A stretch of DNA of 64,000 bases from Terripilifer sp031921685. GTDB lineage: Bacteria; Pseudomonadota; Alphaproteobacteria; Rhizobiales; Beijerinckiaceae. Made by a program: the position numbers and the translations under genes. The notes under the pieces are model-generated. The model had not been told where the DNA came from, did no database searches, and saw only the letters and a program-made list of their open reading frames with translations. Within the stretch, counting starts at the first letter, position 1; every line of letters starts with the position of its first letter. Of the stretch, positions 17,299-25,162 are shown one piece after another. The stretch covers positions 310,001 to 374,000 of the forward strand of contig NZ_JAPDHU010000002.1 of NCBI RefSeq assembly GCF_031921685.1. Direction: 5' to 3'.

Positions 17299-18072
17299 GT
17301 GAGGCGTTTGATCGATATTTCCGCGGGCCTGAAAGCGGGGATCGCATCCGATCCCCCCTCCATGCTGCCGAAAATCAACTACGTGCAGCATCGCGAGGGG
17401 GCGGCGGATTTCGTGCGCATGTTTCCCGGCTTGCGCGTCGAGCAACTGCCTGGCGCCGCCGGCGCTGCGGTCGAGACGTTAACGATCTCAACGCATAACG
17501 GCACGCATCTCGATGCACCATGGCATTTCCATCCAACGATGAACAATGGCGAGCGCGCCATCACCATCGACGAAGTGCCGCTCGAATGGTGTCTCTCCGA
17601 TGGCGTGAAACTGGACTTCCGCGATAAGCCGGACGGCTATGTCTGCACGGCCGATGACGTCAGGCGCGAACTCGATCGCATTGGCTATGCGCTGAAGCCA
17701 CTCGATATCGTCCTGGTCAACACCGCCGCCGGCGGAGCTTATGGCCGGGATGATTTCCTGGACAAGGGCTGCGGCATGGGGCGTGAGGCCACTTTGTTTC
17801 TCACGCGGCAGGGCGTTCGCGTCACCGGTACGGACGGCTGGAGCTGGGATGCGCCCTTCGGTGCCACGGCGAAACGCTTCACTGAGACCGGTGATCCATC
17901 GATCATCTGGGAAGGCCATAAGGCCAGCGTCGAAATCGGCTATTGCCACATGGAAAAGCTGAGCAATCTCGAAGCTTTGCCGTCCCATGGTTTCACGGTG
18001 TCGTGCTTTCCGGTGAAAATCCACAAGGCATCGGCCGGATGGACACGCGCTGTCGCGATTTTGAACGCGTGA
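17299..18072 (+). CDS. Cyclase family metal-dependent hydrolase (kynurenine formamidase-like)
   Basis: A 257-residue member of the PF04199 cyclase family, which includes bacterial kynurenine formamidase and isatin hydrolase. The metal-binding motif HNGTHLDAPWH is at residues 66-76 (H66, H70, D72, H76), and a late DAPFGATAKRF block matches the longer subgroup. These enzymes open amide, lactam or lactone bonds. The GTG at 17299 is preferred over an ATG at 17281 because GGAGG sits seven bases before it. It is the third gene of the putative operon. A ring-opening step that feeds a keto acid to the BKACE enzyme is a plausible but unproven role. Confidence 0.85.
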   Translation: MRRLIDISAGLKAGIASDPPSMLPKINYVQHREGAADFVRMFPGLRVEQLPGAAGAAVETLTISTHNGTHLDAPWHFHPTMNNGERAITIDEVPLEWCLSDGVKLDFRDKPDGYVCTADDVRRELDRIGYALKPLDIVLVNTAAGGAYGRDDFLDKGCGMGREATLFLTRQGVRVTGTDGWSWDAPFGATAKRFTETGDPSIIWEGHKASVEIGYCHMEKLSNLEALPSHGFTVSCFPVKIHKASAGWTRAVAILNA

Positions 18073-18078
18073 GGTAGC

Positions 18079-18732
18079 TTATTTGGCCTTGCGTGCCTTC
18101 GCGCTTGAGGGCATGCCAAGCCCGCTCACGACGAGGGCGAACATGCGTGCCAACCGATCGAGGGCGCCCTCGATACTGCCCGTATCCTCCGCCATGAAAC
18201 GGCGAATTTCAGCTTGATAGGTGGCGAAGACAATCTCCACTGCGAATTCGACATTGATGTCGGACGCGACTTCGCCACGATCGATGCAGATGCGAATGAT
18301 CTTCTCGATCAGCTTGTGAATGCGCCTGTTATTTTCGTTGAAAGCATCGCTGTGCTTGCCGCTGGAAAAGAAATTGAGTTCTCGCAATGTCGCGCGCGAA
18401 AGCTTCGGAGACCGCCGATGATGCACATACATCGGGCGAAGCAGTTTGATCAGAGCGTCGACCATTTTGCTTTCGCTGAAATCCGTCCGTTCCATCTCGT
18501 TCAGGACGGTGTCGAACCACTCGTTGAAGATGAGGAACAGAAGGTCGCGCTTATCATCGGCATAGAAGAACAAGGTGGCAATGCCGATGCCGGCTTCGTG
18601 CGCGATCTGCGCAGTCGTCGTCTGGTCGTAGCCACGGGTCGCAAACAGAGAGTAGGCCACCTCTTTGATGCGCTTCAGCTTCTCCGCCTTGTTCTGTTCC
18701 CGTCGCCCACCGGCGACTTTGTCCCTTGGCAT
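18079..18732 (-). CDS. TetR/AcrR family transcriptional regulator
   Basis: A 217-residue regulator with an N-terminal TetR helix-turn-helix: AYSLFATRGYDQTTTAQIA then EAGIGIATLFFYADDKRDLL at about residues 26-64. The remainder is a helical ligand-binding domain without a recognisable specificity. It converges on the cyclase gene (stop codons six bases apart) and is divergent from the thioesterase gene, with two inverted repeats between them. Most TetR proteins repress their divergent neighbour and themselves, so the natural targets are the thioesterase and possibly the BKACE operon. A lysine/arginine-rich C-terminal tail is present. Confidence 0.92.
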   Translation of the reverse strand: MPRDKVAGGRREQNKAEKLKRIKEVAYSLFATRGYDQTTTAQIAHEAGIGIATLFFYADDKRDLLFLIFNEWFDTVLNEMERTDFSESKMVDALIKLLRPMYVHHRRSPKLSRATLRELNFFSSGKHSDAFNENNRRIHKLIEKIIRICIDRGEVASDINVEFAVEIVFATYQAEIRRFMAEDTGSIEGALDRLARMFALVVSGLGMPSSAKARKAK

Positions 18733-18756
18733 GATCGTCTGTGCTCTTCCGTCGGC

Positions 18757-18772
18757 GTTCAACGCGCTGAAC
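18757..18772. promoter_or_regulatory. Candidate TetR operator palindrome
   Basis: GTTCAACGCGCTGAAC matches its own reverse complement at 14 of 16 positions, and one further C/G pair extends it to 18 bases. It lies 25 bases upstream of the TetR start codon and 69 bases before the divergent thioesterase gene, the usual place for an autoregulatory TetR site. Confidence 0.55.
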
Positions 18773-18801
18773 GATCGAATATCACCAAAATGAATAGGCG
18801 A

Positions 18802-18821
18802 GGCAACATGAATTGGTTGCC
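18802..18821. promoter_or_regulatory. Second inverted repeat before the thioesterase gene
   Basis: GGCAAC and GTTGCC form perfect six-base arms around eight bases (ATGAATTG). The repeat ends 19 bases before the thioesterase ATG and just ahead of its ribosome site. It could be a second operator or a leader hairpin; its sequence is unrelated to the 18757 palindrome. Confidence 0.4.
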
Positions 18822-18840
18822 GATCGCGAGAGGGAGTTAA

Positions 18841-19293
18841 ATGTCGATGTCGAAGCGATATTCCTATGAGCGGCTGGTCCATTGGGGCGAATGCGATCCG
18901 GCCGGGATCATTTTCTTTCCCAATTACGCGCGCTGGATGGTCGAAGGCCTGAATGCTTTCCTGCTCGATCTCGGCTTCGATCCGCACGGTGGCATATCCG
19001 AAATGTCGATCGGCGGGCTCCCGGCCGTTCGCTCGACATTCGAATATAGCGCACCGGCCTACCTGCATGCCCGTGTCGTTCATGCCATCGAAGTGAAGTC
19101 TCTGGGCGCCAAGTCCCTGACCTTCGCGCATACGATCAGCCAAGGCGAAAAAATCCTGGCTAAAGCCGAGGACGTGCGGGTCTGGGTCGAGTTCGAGCCC
19201 GGCGGCAAGATTCAGAGCAGGGCGATCCCGGAAAGATTACGGGCATTGCTGGCACCGTATGTGGCGATGCCAGCGGTTGCCGATCATCCCTGA
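18841..19293 (+). CDS. Acyl-CoA thioesterase, 4-hydroxybenzoyl-CoA thioesterase-like hotdog protein
   Basis: A 150-residue single-hotdog protein. The segment VHWGECDPAGIIFFPNYARWM places the catalytic aspartate at D19, as in the 4-hydroxybenzoyl-CoA thioesterase/YbgC group. Length is typical. GAGAGGGAG precedes the ATG at 18841. It is divergent from the TetR gene and its 3' end overlaps the ABC-F gene's 3' end by ten bases. Together with the BKACE, Bug and cyclase genes it suggests a pathway whose last steps involve acyl-CoA intermediates; the acyl group, aromatic or aliphatic, cannot be read. Confidence 0.88.
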   Translation: MSMSKRYSYERLVHWGECDPAGIIFFPNYARWMVEGLNAFLLDLGFDPHGGISEMSIGGLPAVRSTFEYSAPAYLHARVVHAIEVKSLGAKSLTFAHTISQGEKILAKAEDVRVWVEFEPGGKIQSRAIPERLRALLAPYVAMPAVADHP

Positions 19294-21158
19294 GCCGCTT
19301 CAAGCTCGCCTGAGAGCGACAGCCATTCCTCTTCCGCGTTCATCAAGGCGGCTTCGACTTCGCTGCGCTGGCGCGCCAGTTCGCCGGCCTTCGCCGGGTC
19401 GCGGCTGAAGGCATCGGGATCGGCGAGCATGGCATCAATGCGACGCCGCAGATCCTCGAATTTGTGCATCTTCTGCTCGGCCGCATCGATGCGCTTGCGC
19501 AGTTGCGAGACATCCTTGCGGCTGAGCGACGCGTCGCGTTTCTCCGGTGTCGGCGTCTCGCGCTTGCCTTCGCTTTTGGGGGGCTCCGCTTTGCCCAGGA
19601 CATAGCGAACATAATCGTCCATGTCGCCGTCGAACGGTTTCACCGAACCCTCAGTGACAAGCCAGAGCCGGTCGGCGCAGGCTTCGAGCAGATAGCGATC
19701 ATGCGAGACCAGAATGATCGCGCCTTCATATTCGTTGATCGCCTCGATCAGGGCGGCGCGGCTGTCGATGTCGAGATGGTTGGTCGGCTCGTCCATGATG
19801 ATGAGGTGCGGGCCGCCGAAGGTGGCGAGCGCCATCAATAGGCGCGCCTTCTCGCCACCCGACAGTTCCGTGACGCGCGTATCGGCCTTGCCGCCGGAGA
19901 AACCAGCGCGGGCACAGCGGGCGCGGATCTGCGCCTGGGTGGCACCCGGCATCAGCCGCGCGATATGGGAGTAGGGCGTGCCATTGGGTTCGAGATCGTC
20001 GATCTGATGCTGGGCGAAGAAGCCGACGTCGAGCCGCGACGAACGCTTGACCTCGCCCTTCATCGCTTCAAGCCGACCGGCCACCAGTTTGGCGAAGGTC
20101 GATTTGCCGTTGCCGTTGGCGCCGAGCAGGCCGATGCGATCGTCGTTGGAGATCGACAGGCTCAGCCGCGACAGCACGACCCGTTCGTCGTAGCCGGCGT
20201 TGACATTGTCCATGGCGACGATCGGCGGTGACAGGGGCTTTTCAGGCGAGGGGAAGTTGAACGGCAGCACATCCTCGTCTACGATGGCTGTCATCGGCTC
20301 CATCTTTTCGAGCATCTTCAGGCGCGATTGCGCCTGGCGTGCCTTGGTCGCCTTGGCCCGGAAGCGGTCGACGAAGGATTGCAGATGCTTGCGCTTCTCG
20401 TCCTGCTTCTTGATGTGCTTGGCTTGAATGGCCTGTTGTTCGCGGCGTTGCTTTTCGAAGCTCGTATAATTGCCGCGCCAGACGGTGAGCTTGGCGCGTT
20501 CCAGATGCAGGATATGGTCGGCCACCGCATCGAGCAGGTCGCGATCATGGCTGATGACCAGGATGGTCGCCGGATAAGTCCGCAGATATTCGACCAGCCA
20601 CAATGTACCTTCGAGATCGAGATAGTTGGTCGGCTCGTCGAGCAGCAGCAGATCGGGCCGCGAGAACAAAACCGCCGCCAGCGCCACGCGCATGCGCCAG
20701 CCGCCGGAAAATTCCGACAGCGGCCTCTGTTGCGCCTCGTGGTTGAAACCGAGACCGGCGAGAATTTCCGCCGCTCGCGCTGGGGCGGCATGGGCCTCGA
20801 TATCGACGAGCCGGGTCTGGATGTCGGCGATGCGATGCGCATCGGTGGCGGTCTCAGCTTCCACCAGCAAAGCGGCGCGCTCCTTGTCCGCATCGAGCAC
20901 GAAGGAAATCAGGCTCTGCGGGCCGCCGGGGGCTTCCTGCTCGACGCGGCCGAGCCGTGCGCGGCTCGGCAGGGACAGGGTGCCGCTCTCGGGCGCGATT
21001 TCGTCGGCGATCAGCCGGAACAGGGTGGTCTTGCCCGCGCCATTGCGGCCGACAAAGCCGATCCGCGCCCGTTCCGGCAGGAAGGCGCTGGCGTCGTCGA
21101 AGAGAACCCGCGGTCCGAGGCGGTAGGTGAGATCGTTGATCTGCAACATGGCGCTCAT
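19284..21158 (-). CDS. ABC-F family ATP-binding protein
   Basis: A 624-residue soluble twin-ATPase of the ABC-F class, ribosome-associated translation factors. Two nucleotide-binding domains are visible, with Walker A motifs GRNGAGKTTL and GANGNGKSTF, signature motifs FSGGWRMR and LSGGEKAR, and Walker B ends DEPTNYLDLE and DEPTNHLDID. Between them is the helical linker (EKQRREQQAIQ to LKMLEKMEP). A charged C-terminal extension (about residues 525-624) is predicted to be coiled coil, as in Uup-type members. Start choice lies between ATG 21158 and ATG 21149; neither has a strong ribosome site. No membrane segments are present, so this is not a transporter. It may act in ribosome rescue or assembly. 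Confidence 0.92.
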   Translation of the reverse strand: MSAMLQINDLTYRLGPRVLFDDASAFLPERARIGFVGRNGAGKTTLFRLIADEIAPESGTLSLPSRARLGRVEQEAPGGPQSLISFVLDADKERAALLVEAETATDAHRIADIQTRLVDIEAHAAPARAAEILAGLGFNHEAQQRPLSEFSGGWRMRVALAAVLFSRPDLLLLDEPTNYLDLEGTLWLVEYLRTYPATILVISHDRDLLDAVADHILHLERAKLTVWRGNYTSFEKQRREQQAIQAKHIKKQDEKRKHLQSFVDRFRAKATKARQAQSRLKMLEKMEPMTAIVDEDVLPFNFPSPEKPLSPPIVAMDNVNAGYDERVVLSRLSLSISNDDRIGLLGANGNGKSTFAKLVAGRLEAMKGEVKRSSRLDVGFFAQHQIDDLEPNGTPYSHIARLMPGATQAQIRARCARAGFSGGKADTRVTELSGGEKARLLMALATFGGPHLIIMDEPTNHLDIDSRAALIEAINEYEGAIILVSHDRYLLEACADRLWLVTEGSVKPFDGDMDDYVRYVLGKAEPPKSEGKRETPTPEKRDASLSRKDVSQLRKRIDAAEQKMHKFEDLRRRIDAMLADPDAFSRDPAKAGELARQRSEVEAALMNAEEEWLSLSGELEAAQG

Positions 21159-21228
21159 GTGCGCGGACTTGGCCGCGGATGCAACCCCTGTATTGACGGA
21201 TTGGGCAGCGCTTATGGTAGCGTTCGCC

Positions 21229-21651
21229 ATGGTTTTACCTGACGATCTTGCAAAATGCCTCGTGCTGAACACGGTTGCCGCCGCCCGAACCTTGTTGCGG
21301 CGATACGACGCTCAATTGAAACCCTTAGGGGTCACGGTGCAGCAATTCTCGCTCCTGGCGGCCATCCGTTTTCTTCCCGGTGAGCCGGTCGCGACTTTGG
21401 CGCAGCGCGTGTATTTGGACCGCACGAGCCTCACCCGAAACCTCGATCTTCTCGAGCGCAAAGGGCTCGTGCGACGGGTTTCGGGCGCGGTTGGCAACGC
21501 CCGGCTGTGTGAGCTGACGAAGGCGGGCAACACCTTGCTCGATCGCCTGTTGACCGAATGGCAGCGGTCCAACACGGAACTCAGACAACGCGTATCGGAT
21601 CGAGACGCGAAGACCTATCTCCAGGTCGCCAAGCATCTGTCGCAAGAGTGA
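21229..21651 (+). CDS. MarR family transcriptional regulator
   Basis: A 140-residue winged-helix regulator. The recognition region reads GEPVATLAQRVYLDRTSLTRNLDLLERKGLVRR followed by the wing and LTKAGNTLLDRLL, the standard MarR pattern. It starts opposite the ABC-F gene. An ATG at 21214 would add five residues. The gene ends 42 bases before a perfect 18-base palindrome that lies in the promoter of the downstream ketosynthase gene, so that gene is the likely target. The ligand is unknown; in this family phenolic acids or acyl-CoAs are common. Confidence 0.92.
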   Translation: MVLPDDLAKCLVLNTVAAARTLLRRYDAQLKPLGVTVQQFSLLAAIRFLPGEPVATLAQRVYLDRTSLTRNLDLLERKGLVRRVSGAVGNARLCELTKAGNTLLDRLLTEWQRSNTELRQRVSDRDAKTYLQVAKHLSQE

Positions 21652-21665
21652 GGATATCTCCGGGT

Positions 21666-21710
21666 TTGCCTGACACCGCTCGTGTGCTATATACCGTGTA
21701 TATACACGGT
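21666..21710 (+). promoter_or_regulatory. Ketosynthase promoter with perfect palindromic operator
   Basis: ACCGTGTATATACACGGT (21693-21710) is an 18-base perfect palindrome. It overlaps the end of a -10-like TATATA (21688-21693), with TTGCCT (21666-21671) 16 bases upstream as a -35 candidate, and stops 9 bases before the ketosynthase ATG. Bound protein would block both polymerase and the ribosome-site region. The adjacent MarR protein is the obvious candidate, as MarR sites are palindromes of this size. Confidence 0.7.
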
Positions 21711-21719
21711 GATAAATCA

Positions 21720-23006
21720 ATGCGGGAATTCCATTCAGTGCAGGAACCTATTGTCGTTACGGGGCTTGGCGCGGTGTCTCCTTTAGGGGCTGGCGTCGCC
21801 ACGAACTGGAAGAGACTGCTCGCCGGGCAGAGCGGTATCAGGCAGAACACGCGCTTCGACACACAAGGGTGGAAGTGCACCATCGCGGGGCTCGTGCCGT
21901 CACGCGCGGAGGATCCCGAAGGTTTCGATCCGGAAGCGGCGATGGATGCGAAAGATCTGCGCCGCACCGATCTGTTCATCCATTATGCGATGGCCGCGGC
22001 ACAGGAAGCTTTGGATCAAGCCGGCTGGCACCCGGAAAATTTTGAGGAGAGGGCGCGCACCGCCACGATCGTTGGCACCGGCGTTGGCGGCGTTCCCGCG
22101 ATTACGGGTGCGGCCGAGACGGTGAAAACATTGGGCGTGCGCCGCCTGTCGCCCTTCGTCGTGCCGTCGTTCTTGCCCAATCTTGCCGCCGGGCAGGTGT
22201 CCATCCGTTTCGGTTTTCATGGGCCTGCCGGTGCGCCAGTCACGGCCTGCGCGGCCTCTGCGCAGGCGATCGGCGATGCGCTGCGCATGATCCGCACCGG
22301 CGAAGTCGATATCGCTCTCTGCGGCGGCACGGAAGGGTGTGTCGATCCCGTGGCCATCGGCGGCTTCACGGCGGCAAAGGCGCTGTCGTTCAATTTCAAC
22401 GATGAACCGCAGCGCGCTTCGCGTCCTTTCGATATTGATCACGATGGCTTCGTGCTCTCGGAAGGGGCGGCGATGCTGGTCATCGAGCGGGTCAGCCACG
22501 CGCAGCGGCGCGGCGCCCGCCCGCTAGCGGTCCTCTCAGGCTACGGCACCACCACCGATGCTCATCATGTGACGGCCGGATGGCCCGATGGTCGCGAGGC
22601 CGCACGCGCCATGCAGATGGCGCTCGCCATGGCAGGCGTTGGTGCGGAAGCCATCGACTACGTCAATGCACATGCCACCTCGACGCCTGTGGGTGATGCG
22701 GCCGAGTTGGCCGCCCTGGAGAACATTTTCGCATCGAGCGGGAAGCGCACGCCTGTCGGATCGACGAAGTCGGCAACGGGCCACATGCTCGGCGCTGCGG
22801 GCGCGATCGAGGCGGTGTTTTCGGTTCTCGCGCTGCAGAACCAAATCCTGCCGCCAAGCCTCAATATCGAAACGCCGATGCCCGAAGCGAAGGCCTTCGA
22901 TCTGCTGTCCGATGGCGCGCGGCCGGCTCGGGTCGACCACGTACTGTCCAACGCTTTCGGCTTCGGCGGCGTCAATGCGGCGCTCGTCTTCAGCCGGTAC
23001 GGATAA
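21720..23006 (+). CDS. Beta-ketoacyl-ACP synthase II-type ketosynthase (FabF-like)
   Basis: A 428-residue condensing enzyme that adds malonyl units to an acyl chain. The full catalytic set is present: nucleophile C177 in TACAASAQA, H318 in NAHATSTPVGD, and K350/H355 in KSATGHMLGAA. Sequence layout follows FabF rather than FabH. No acyl carrier protein, ketoreductase or dehydratase lies next to it, so it is probably not the housekeeping fabF, which normally sits beside acpP. It has its own regulator (MarR) and a palindromic operator. A role in a special lipid or in adjusting fatty acid composition is a reasonable inference. The ATG at 21720 has a weak GGTGAT ribosome site; a GTG six codons downstream is the alternative. 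Confidence 0.88.
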   Translation: MREFHSVQEPIVVTGLGAVSPLGAGVATNWKRLLAGQSGIRQNTRFDTQGWKCTIAGLVPSRAEDPEGFDPEAAMDAKDLRRTDLFIHYAMAAAQEALDQAGWHPENFEERARTATIVGTGVGGVPAITGAAETVKTLGVRRLSPFVVPSFLPNLAAGQVSIRFGFHGPAGAPVTACAASAQAIGDALRMIRTGEVDIALCGGTEGCVDPVAIGGFTAAKALSFNFNDEPQRASRPFDIDHDGFVLSEGAAMLVIERVSHAQRRGARPLAVLSGYGTTTDAHHVTAGWPDGREAARAMQMALAMAGVGAEAIDYVNAHATSTPVGDAAELAALENIFASSGKRTPVGSTKSATGHMLGAAGAIEAVFSVLALQNQILPPSLNIETPMPEAKAFDLLSDGARPARVDHVLSNAFGFGGVNAALVFSRYG

Positions 23007-23030
23007 AATCCGTCCGCCTGCCGACAGCGC

Positions 23031-23621
23031 TTAATCGAAATCCTTCGCCAATTCGGCGCGGCTCGTTTCGGTCAGCACGGCCATGTGATTGTAGTTCTCG
23101 TGGCCGAGGCCGACGATCACTTGCGTGCCGGGCTTCTTGAAGGCTTCGATCTGCGCCGGGCTGAAGGCAAAGTGGACGAACTGCACCGAGGAGGCCTTGC
23201 CCGCTTCGGTGGTGCGATCCTGGTCTTCCTCCGGCCTGCCGGCAATCTTCTCGCCGTTGATCATCATGAAGGCGGTGTCCTCGATGCCGCCGACGCGGCT
23301 GAGAATACGCTTGCGCCGTTCCGGCTCGTCGATCTCGATCATGAAGGTGGCAACGAGTTCCTGGCCCTGCGGGATCAAAGGATTGTAGGCCGCCAGTTCG
23401 TCCTTCAACTGCTCTTCGCCGCCGCGCTCGATGTGCAACATCTCTTGCACCTGCAGCCACATGGTTTCGAAACTTTCGAAATAGAAAGTGACATTGGGGC
23501 CGACGTCGACACGGCGATTGCGCTTCGTCTGGCCGATGCGGCGGCGGGTGTCCATCCGATCCTTGGCATATTCGGCCCAGGGCAGGATGTCGGCGGCGGT
23601 GAGTGCGCGTTTGGCGGCCAT
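23031..23621 (-). CDS. DUF3501 family protein
   Basis: A 196-residue protein recognised as DUF3501 by its start (LTAADILPWAEYAKDR), the block VGPNVTFYFESFETMWLQVQEML and the late segment FVHFAFSPAQIEAF. No catalytic motif is known to me for the family. It lies downstream of the Fe-S oxidoreductase and rubrerythrin genes on the same strand. I recall the same three-gene association in other proteobacteria, implying a shared function, probably in oxidative stress or electron transfer. The gene is complete, soluble and without a signal sequence. Confidence 0.85.
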   Translation of the reverse strand: MAAKRALTAADILPWAEYAKDRMDTRRRIGQTKRNRRVDVGPNVTFYFESFETMWLQVQEMLHIERGGEEQLKDELAAYNPLIPQGQELVATFMIEIDEPERRKRILSRVGGIEDTAFMMINGEKIAGRPEEDQDRTTEAGKASSVQFVHFAFSPAQIEAFKKPGTQVIVGLGHENYNHMAVLTETSRAELAKDFD

Positions 23622-23697
23622 GGTTTTACTCGTTGATGAATTTAGAACGCGGGTTGTACCCGCCAGCTTGTAGTCGCTTGCTTGTAATCGCTTGGCG

Positions 23698-25041
23698 TCA
23701 GAAATCGAGTCCGTAGGCGCGGGCGAGCAACTGGATCGGATGTTTCACCAGTTGCGGTTTCGGCTTGTCCGTGCCCAGCGCATCGATGCCCTGGGTGATG
23801 TGGACGCCGGCCAGCGGGCATTCCGATGTCACGAAAGCCTTGCCGCCATCGCGCGCCGTGCGCGCCACGGGCCTGCCGACCTTCTTGGCCACGTCGAAAT
23901 TGCCCTTCTTGAAGCCCCAGGCGCCGCCGTGGCCCGAGCAACGCTCGATCACCTGCACGTCGGCTTGCGGCAACAGCTTCAACATCTCGTTGGCCTTCTG
24001 GCCCATGTTCTGGGCGCGCGAATGGCAGGAGATGTGCAGCGACACGCCACCGGCGATCGGTTCCATGCCCGGCGCGATGCCGTTCTTCTTGGCGATGTCG
24101 ACGACATATTCGCTGAGATCGAAAGTGGCCTTCGACAGTTTCTTCACCGCCTCGTTATCGGGCACGATCAGCGGCCATTCGAATTTCAGCATCAGCGCGC
24201 AGGAAGGCACCAGCGCGATCACGTCATAGCCTTTGTCGATCCACTCGCCGAGCGCCTTGGCGACGATCTCCGCCGATTTCGCCACTTCGGCGATATGCCC
24301 TTGTTCGAGCATCGGCATGCCACAGCAATGCGGATGCACCACTTCGGTCTCGACGCCGTTGCGGGCGAGAACGGCGCGCGCGGCGAGGCCGGGGGCGGGG
24401 TCATTGTAGTTGTTGAAGCAGGTGGCATAGAGCACGGCCTTGCGGCCGAAGCCTGGCGCTTCGCGGTTGATTTCCGGCGTCGTCGCGCGCGCCGTGCTGG
24501 TCAGCGGCGAACGGACATAGGTCGGCAGCTCAGCGCGGGCGTCGAGCCCGGTGACCTTCTCCAGAACGGCGCGCGAGAACTTGTTATTCGTCGCGGTGAC
24601 GGCATTGGCGATCGGCGCGACGAGGCCGACGAGCTTGCCGTTGCGATCGGTTTCGGCGAGCTGCTTGTCGATGAACGGAGCTTCGCCCTTTTTCGCTTCG
24701 ACGGCACGGTAGCGCAGCATCAGATGCGGGAAATCGAGATCGAACGAGTGCGGCGGCACATAGGGACACTTCGTCATGAAGCACAGGTCGCAGAGCGTGC
24801 AGGCATCGACGACCGATTTGAAATCGCTGCTGGCGACGGTGTCGAGCTCTTCCGAGGGGGCTGCGTCGACGAGATCGAACAGCCGCGGGAAGGAGTCGCA
24901 CAGATTGAAACAACGGCGGCAGCCGTGACAGATGTCGAAGACGCGCCGCAGTTCGGCGTCGAGCTTCTCCTCGTCATAGAACTCAGGATTCTGCCAGTCG
25001 ATTGGATGTCGGGTCGGCGCTTCGAGACTTCCCTCTCTCAT
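23698..25041 (-). CDS. Heterodisulfide reductase-related Fe-S oxidoreductase (CCG domain protein)
   Basis: A 447-residue protein with two ferredoxin-type 4Fe-4S motifs near the N-terminus (C38-x2-C41-x2-C44-x3-C48 and C81-x2-C84-x2-C87-x4-C92), followed by two cysteine-rich CCG-type domains. The first CCG domain has ATCFNNYND and PHCCGMPMLEQG. The second has LHISCHSRAQNMG and the variant CSGHGGAWGFKKGNFD, where the usual double cysteine is reduced to one. The architecture matches the GlpC/GlcF/HdrD group that moves electrons between flavoproteins and quinones or disulfides. No flavin partner gene is adjacent. It sits between rubrerythrin and the DUF3501 gene, so it could feed electrons to rubrerythrin. 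Confidence 0.88.
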   Translation of the reverse strand: MREGSLEAPTRHPIDWQNPEFYDEEKLDAELRRVFDICHGCRRCFNLCDSFPRLFDLVDAAPSEELDTVASSDFKSVVDACTLCDLCFMTKCPYVPPHSFDLDFPHLMLRYRAVEAKKGEAPFIDKQLAETDRNGKLVGLVAPIANAVTATNNKFSRAVLEKVTGLDARAELPTYVRSPLTSTARATTPEINREAPGFGRKAVLYATCFNNYNDPAPGLAARAVLARNGVETEVVHPHCCGMPMLEQGHIAEVAKSAEIVAKALGEWIDKGYDVIALVPSCALMLKFEWPLIVPDNEAVKKLSKATFDLSEYVVDIAKKNGIAPGMEPIAGGVSLHISCHSRAQNMGQKANEMLKLLPQADVQVIERCSGHGGAWGFKKGNFDVAKKVGRPVARTARDGGKAFVTSECPLAGVHITQGIDALGTDKPKPQLVKHPIQLLARAYGLDF

Positions 25042-25162
25042 GGCTTTCTCTGTTCCTTCAGGGCGTGAGACGAAAGCGGCCGGAGCGAGAACTCCGGCCG
25101 CAAATAGTACATGCGTGCTGAAATCTGACCCAGCTGTGGATCAATTCAACGTTGCGGCGTGC

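Noticed and set aside
23692..25068. A 458-residue open frame antisense to the Fe-S oxidoreductase
   Set aside because: The sense gene has two intact ferredoxin motifs; the reverse frame is a compositional shadow.
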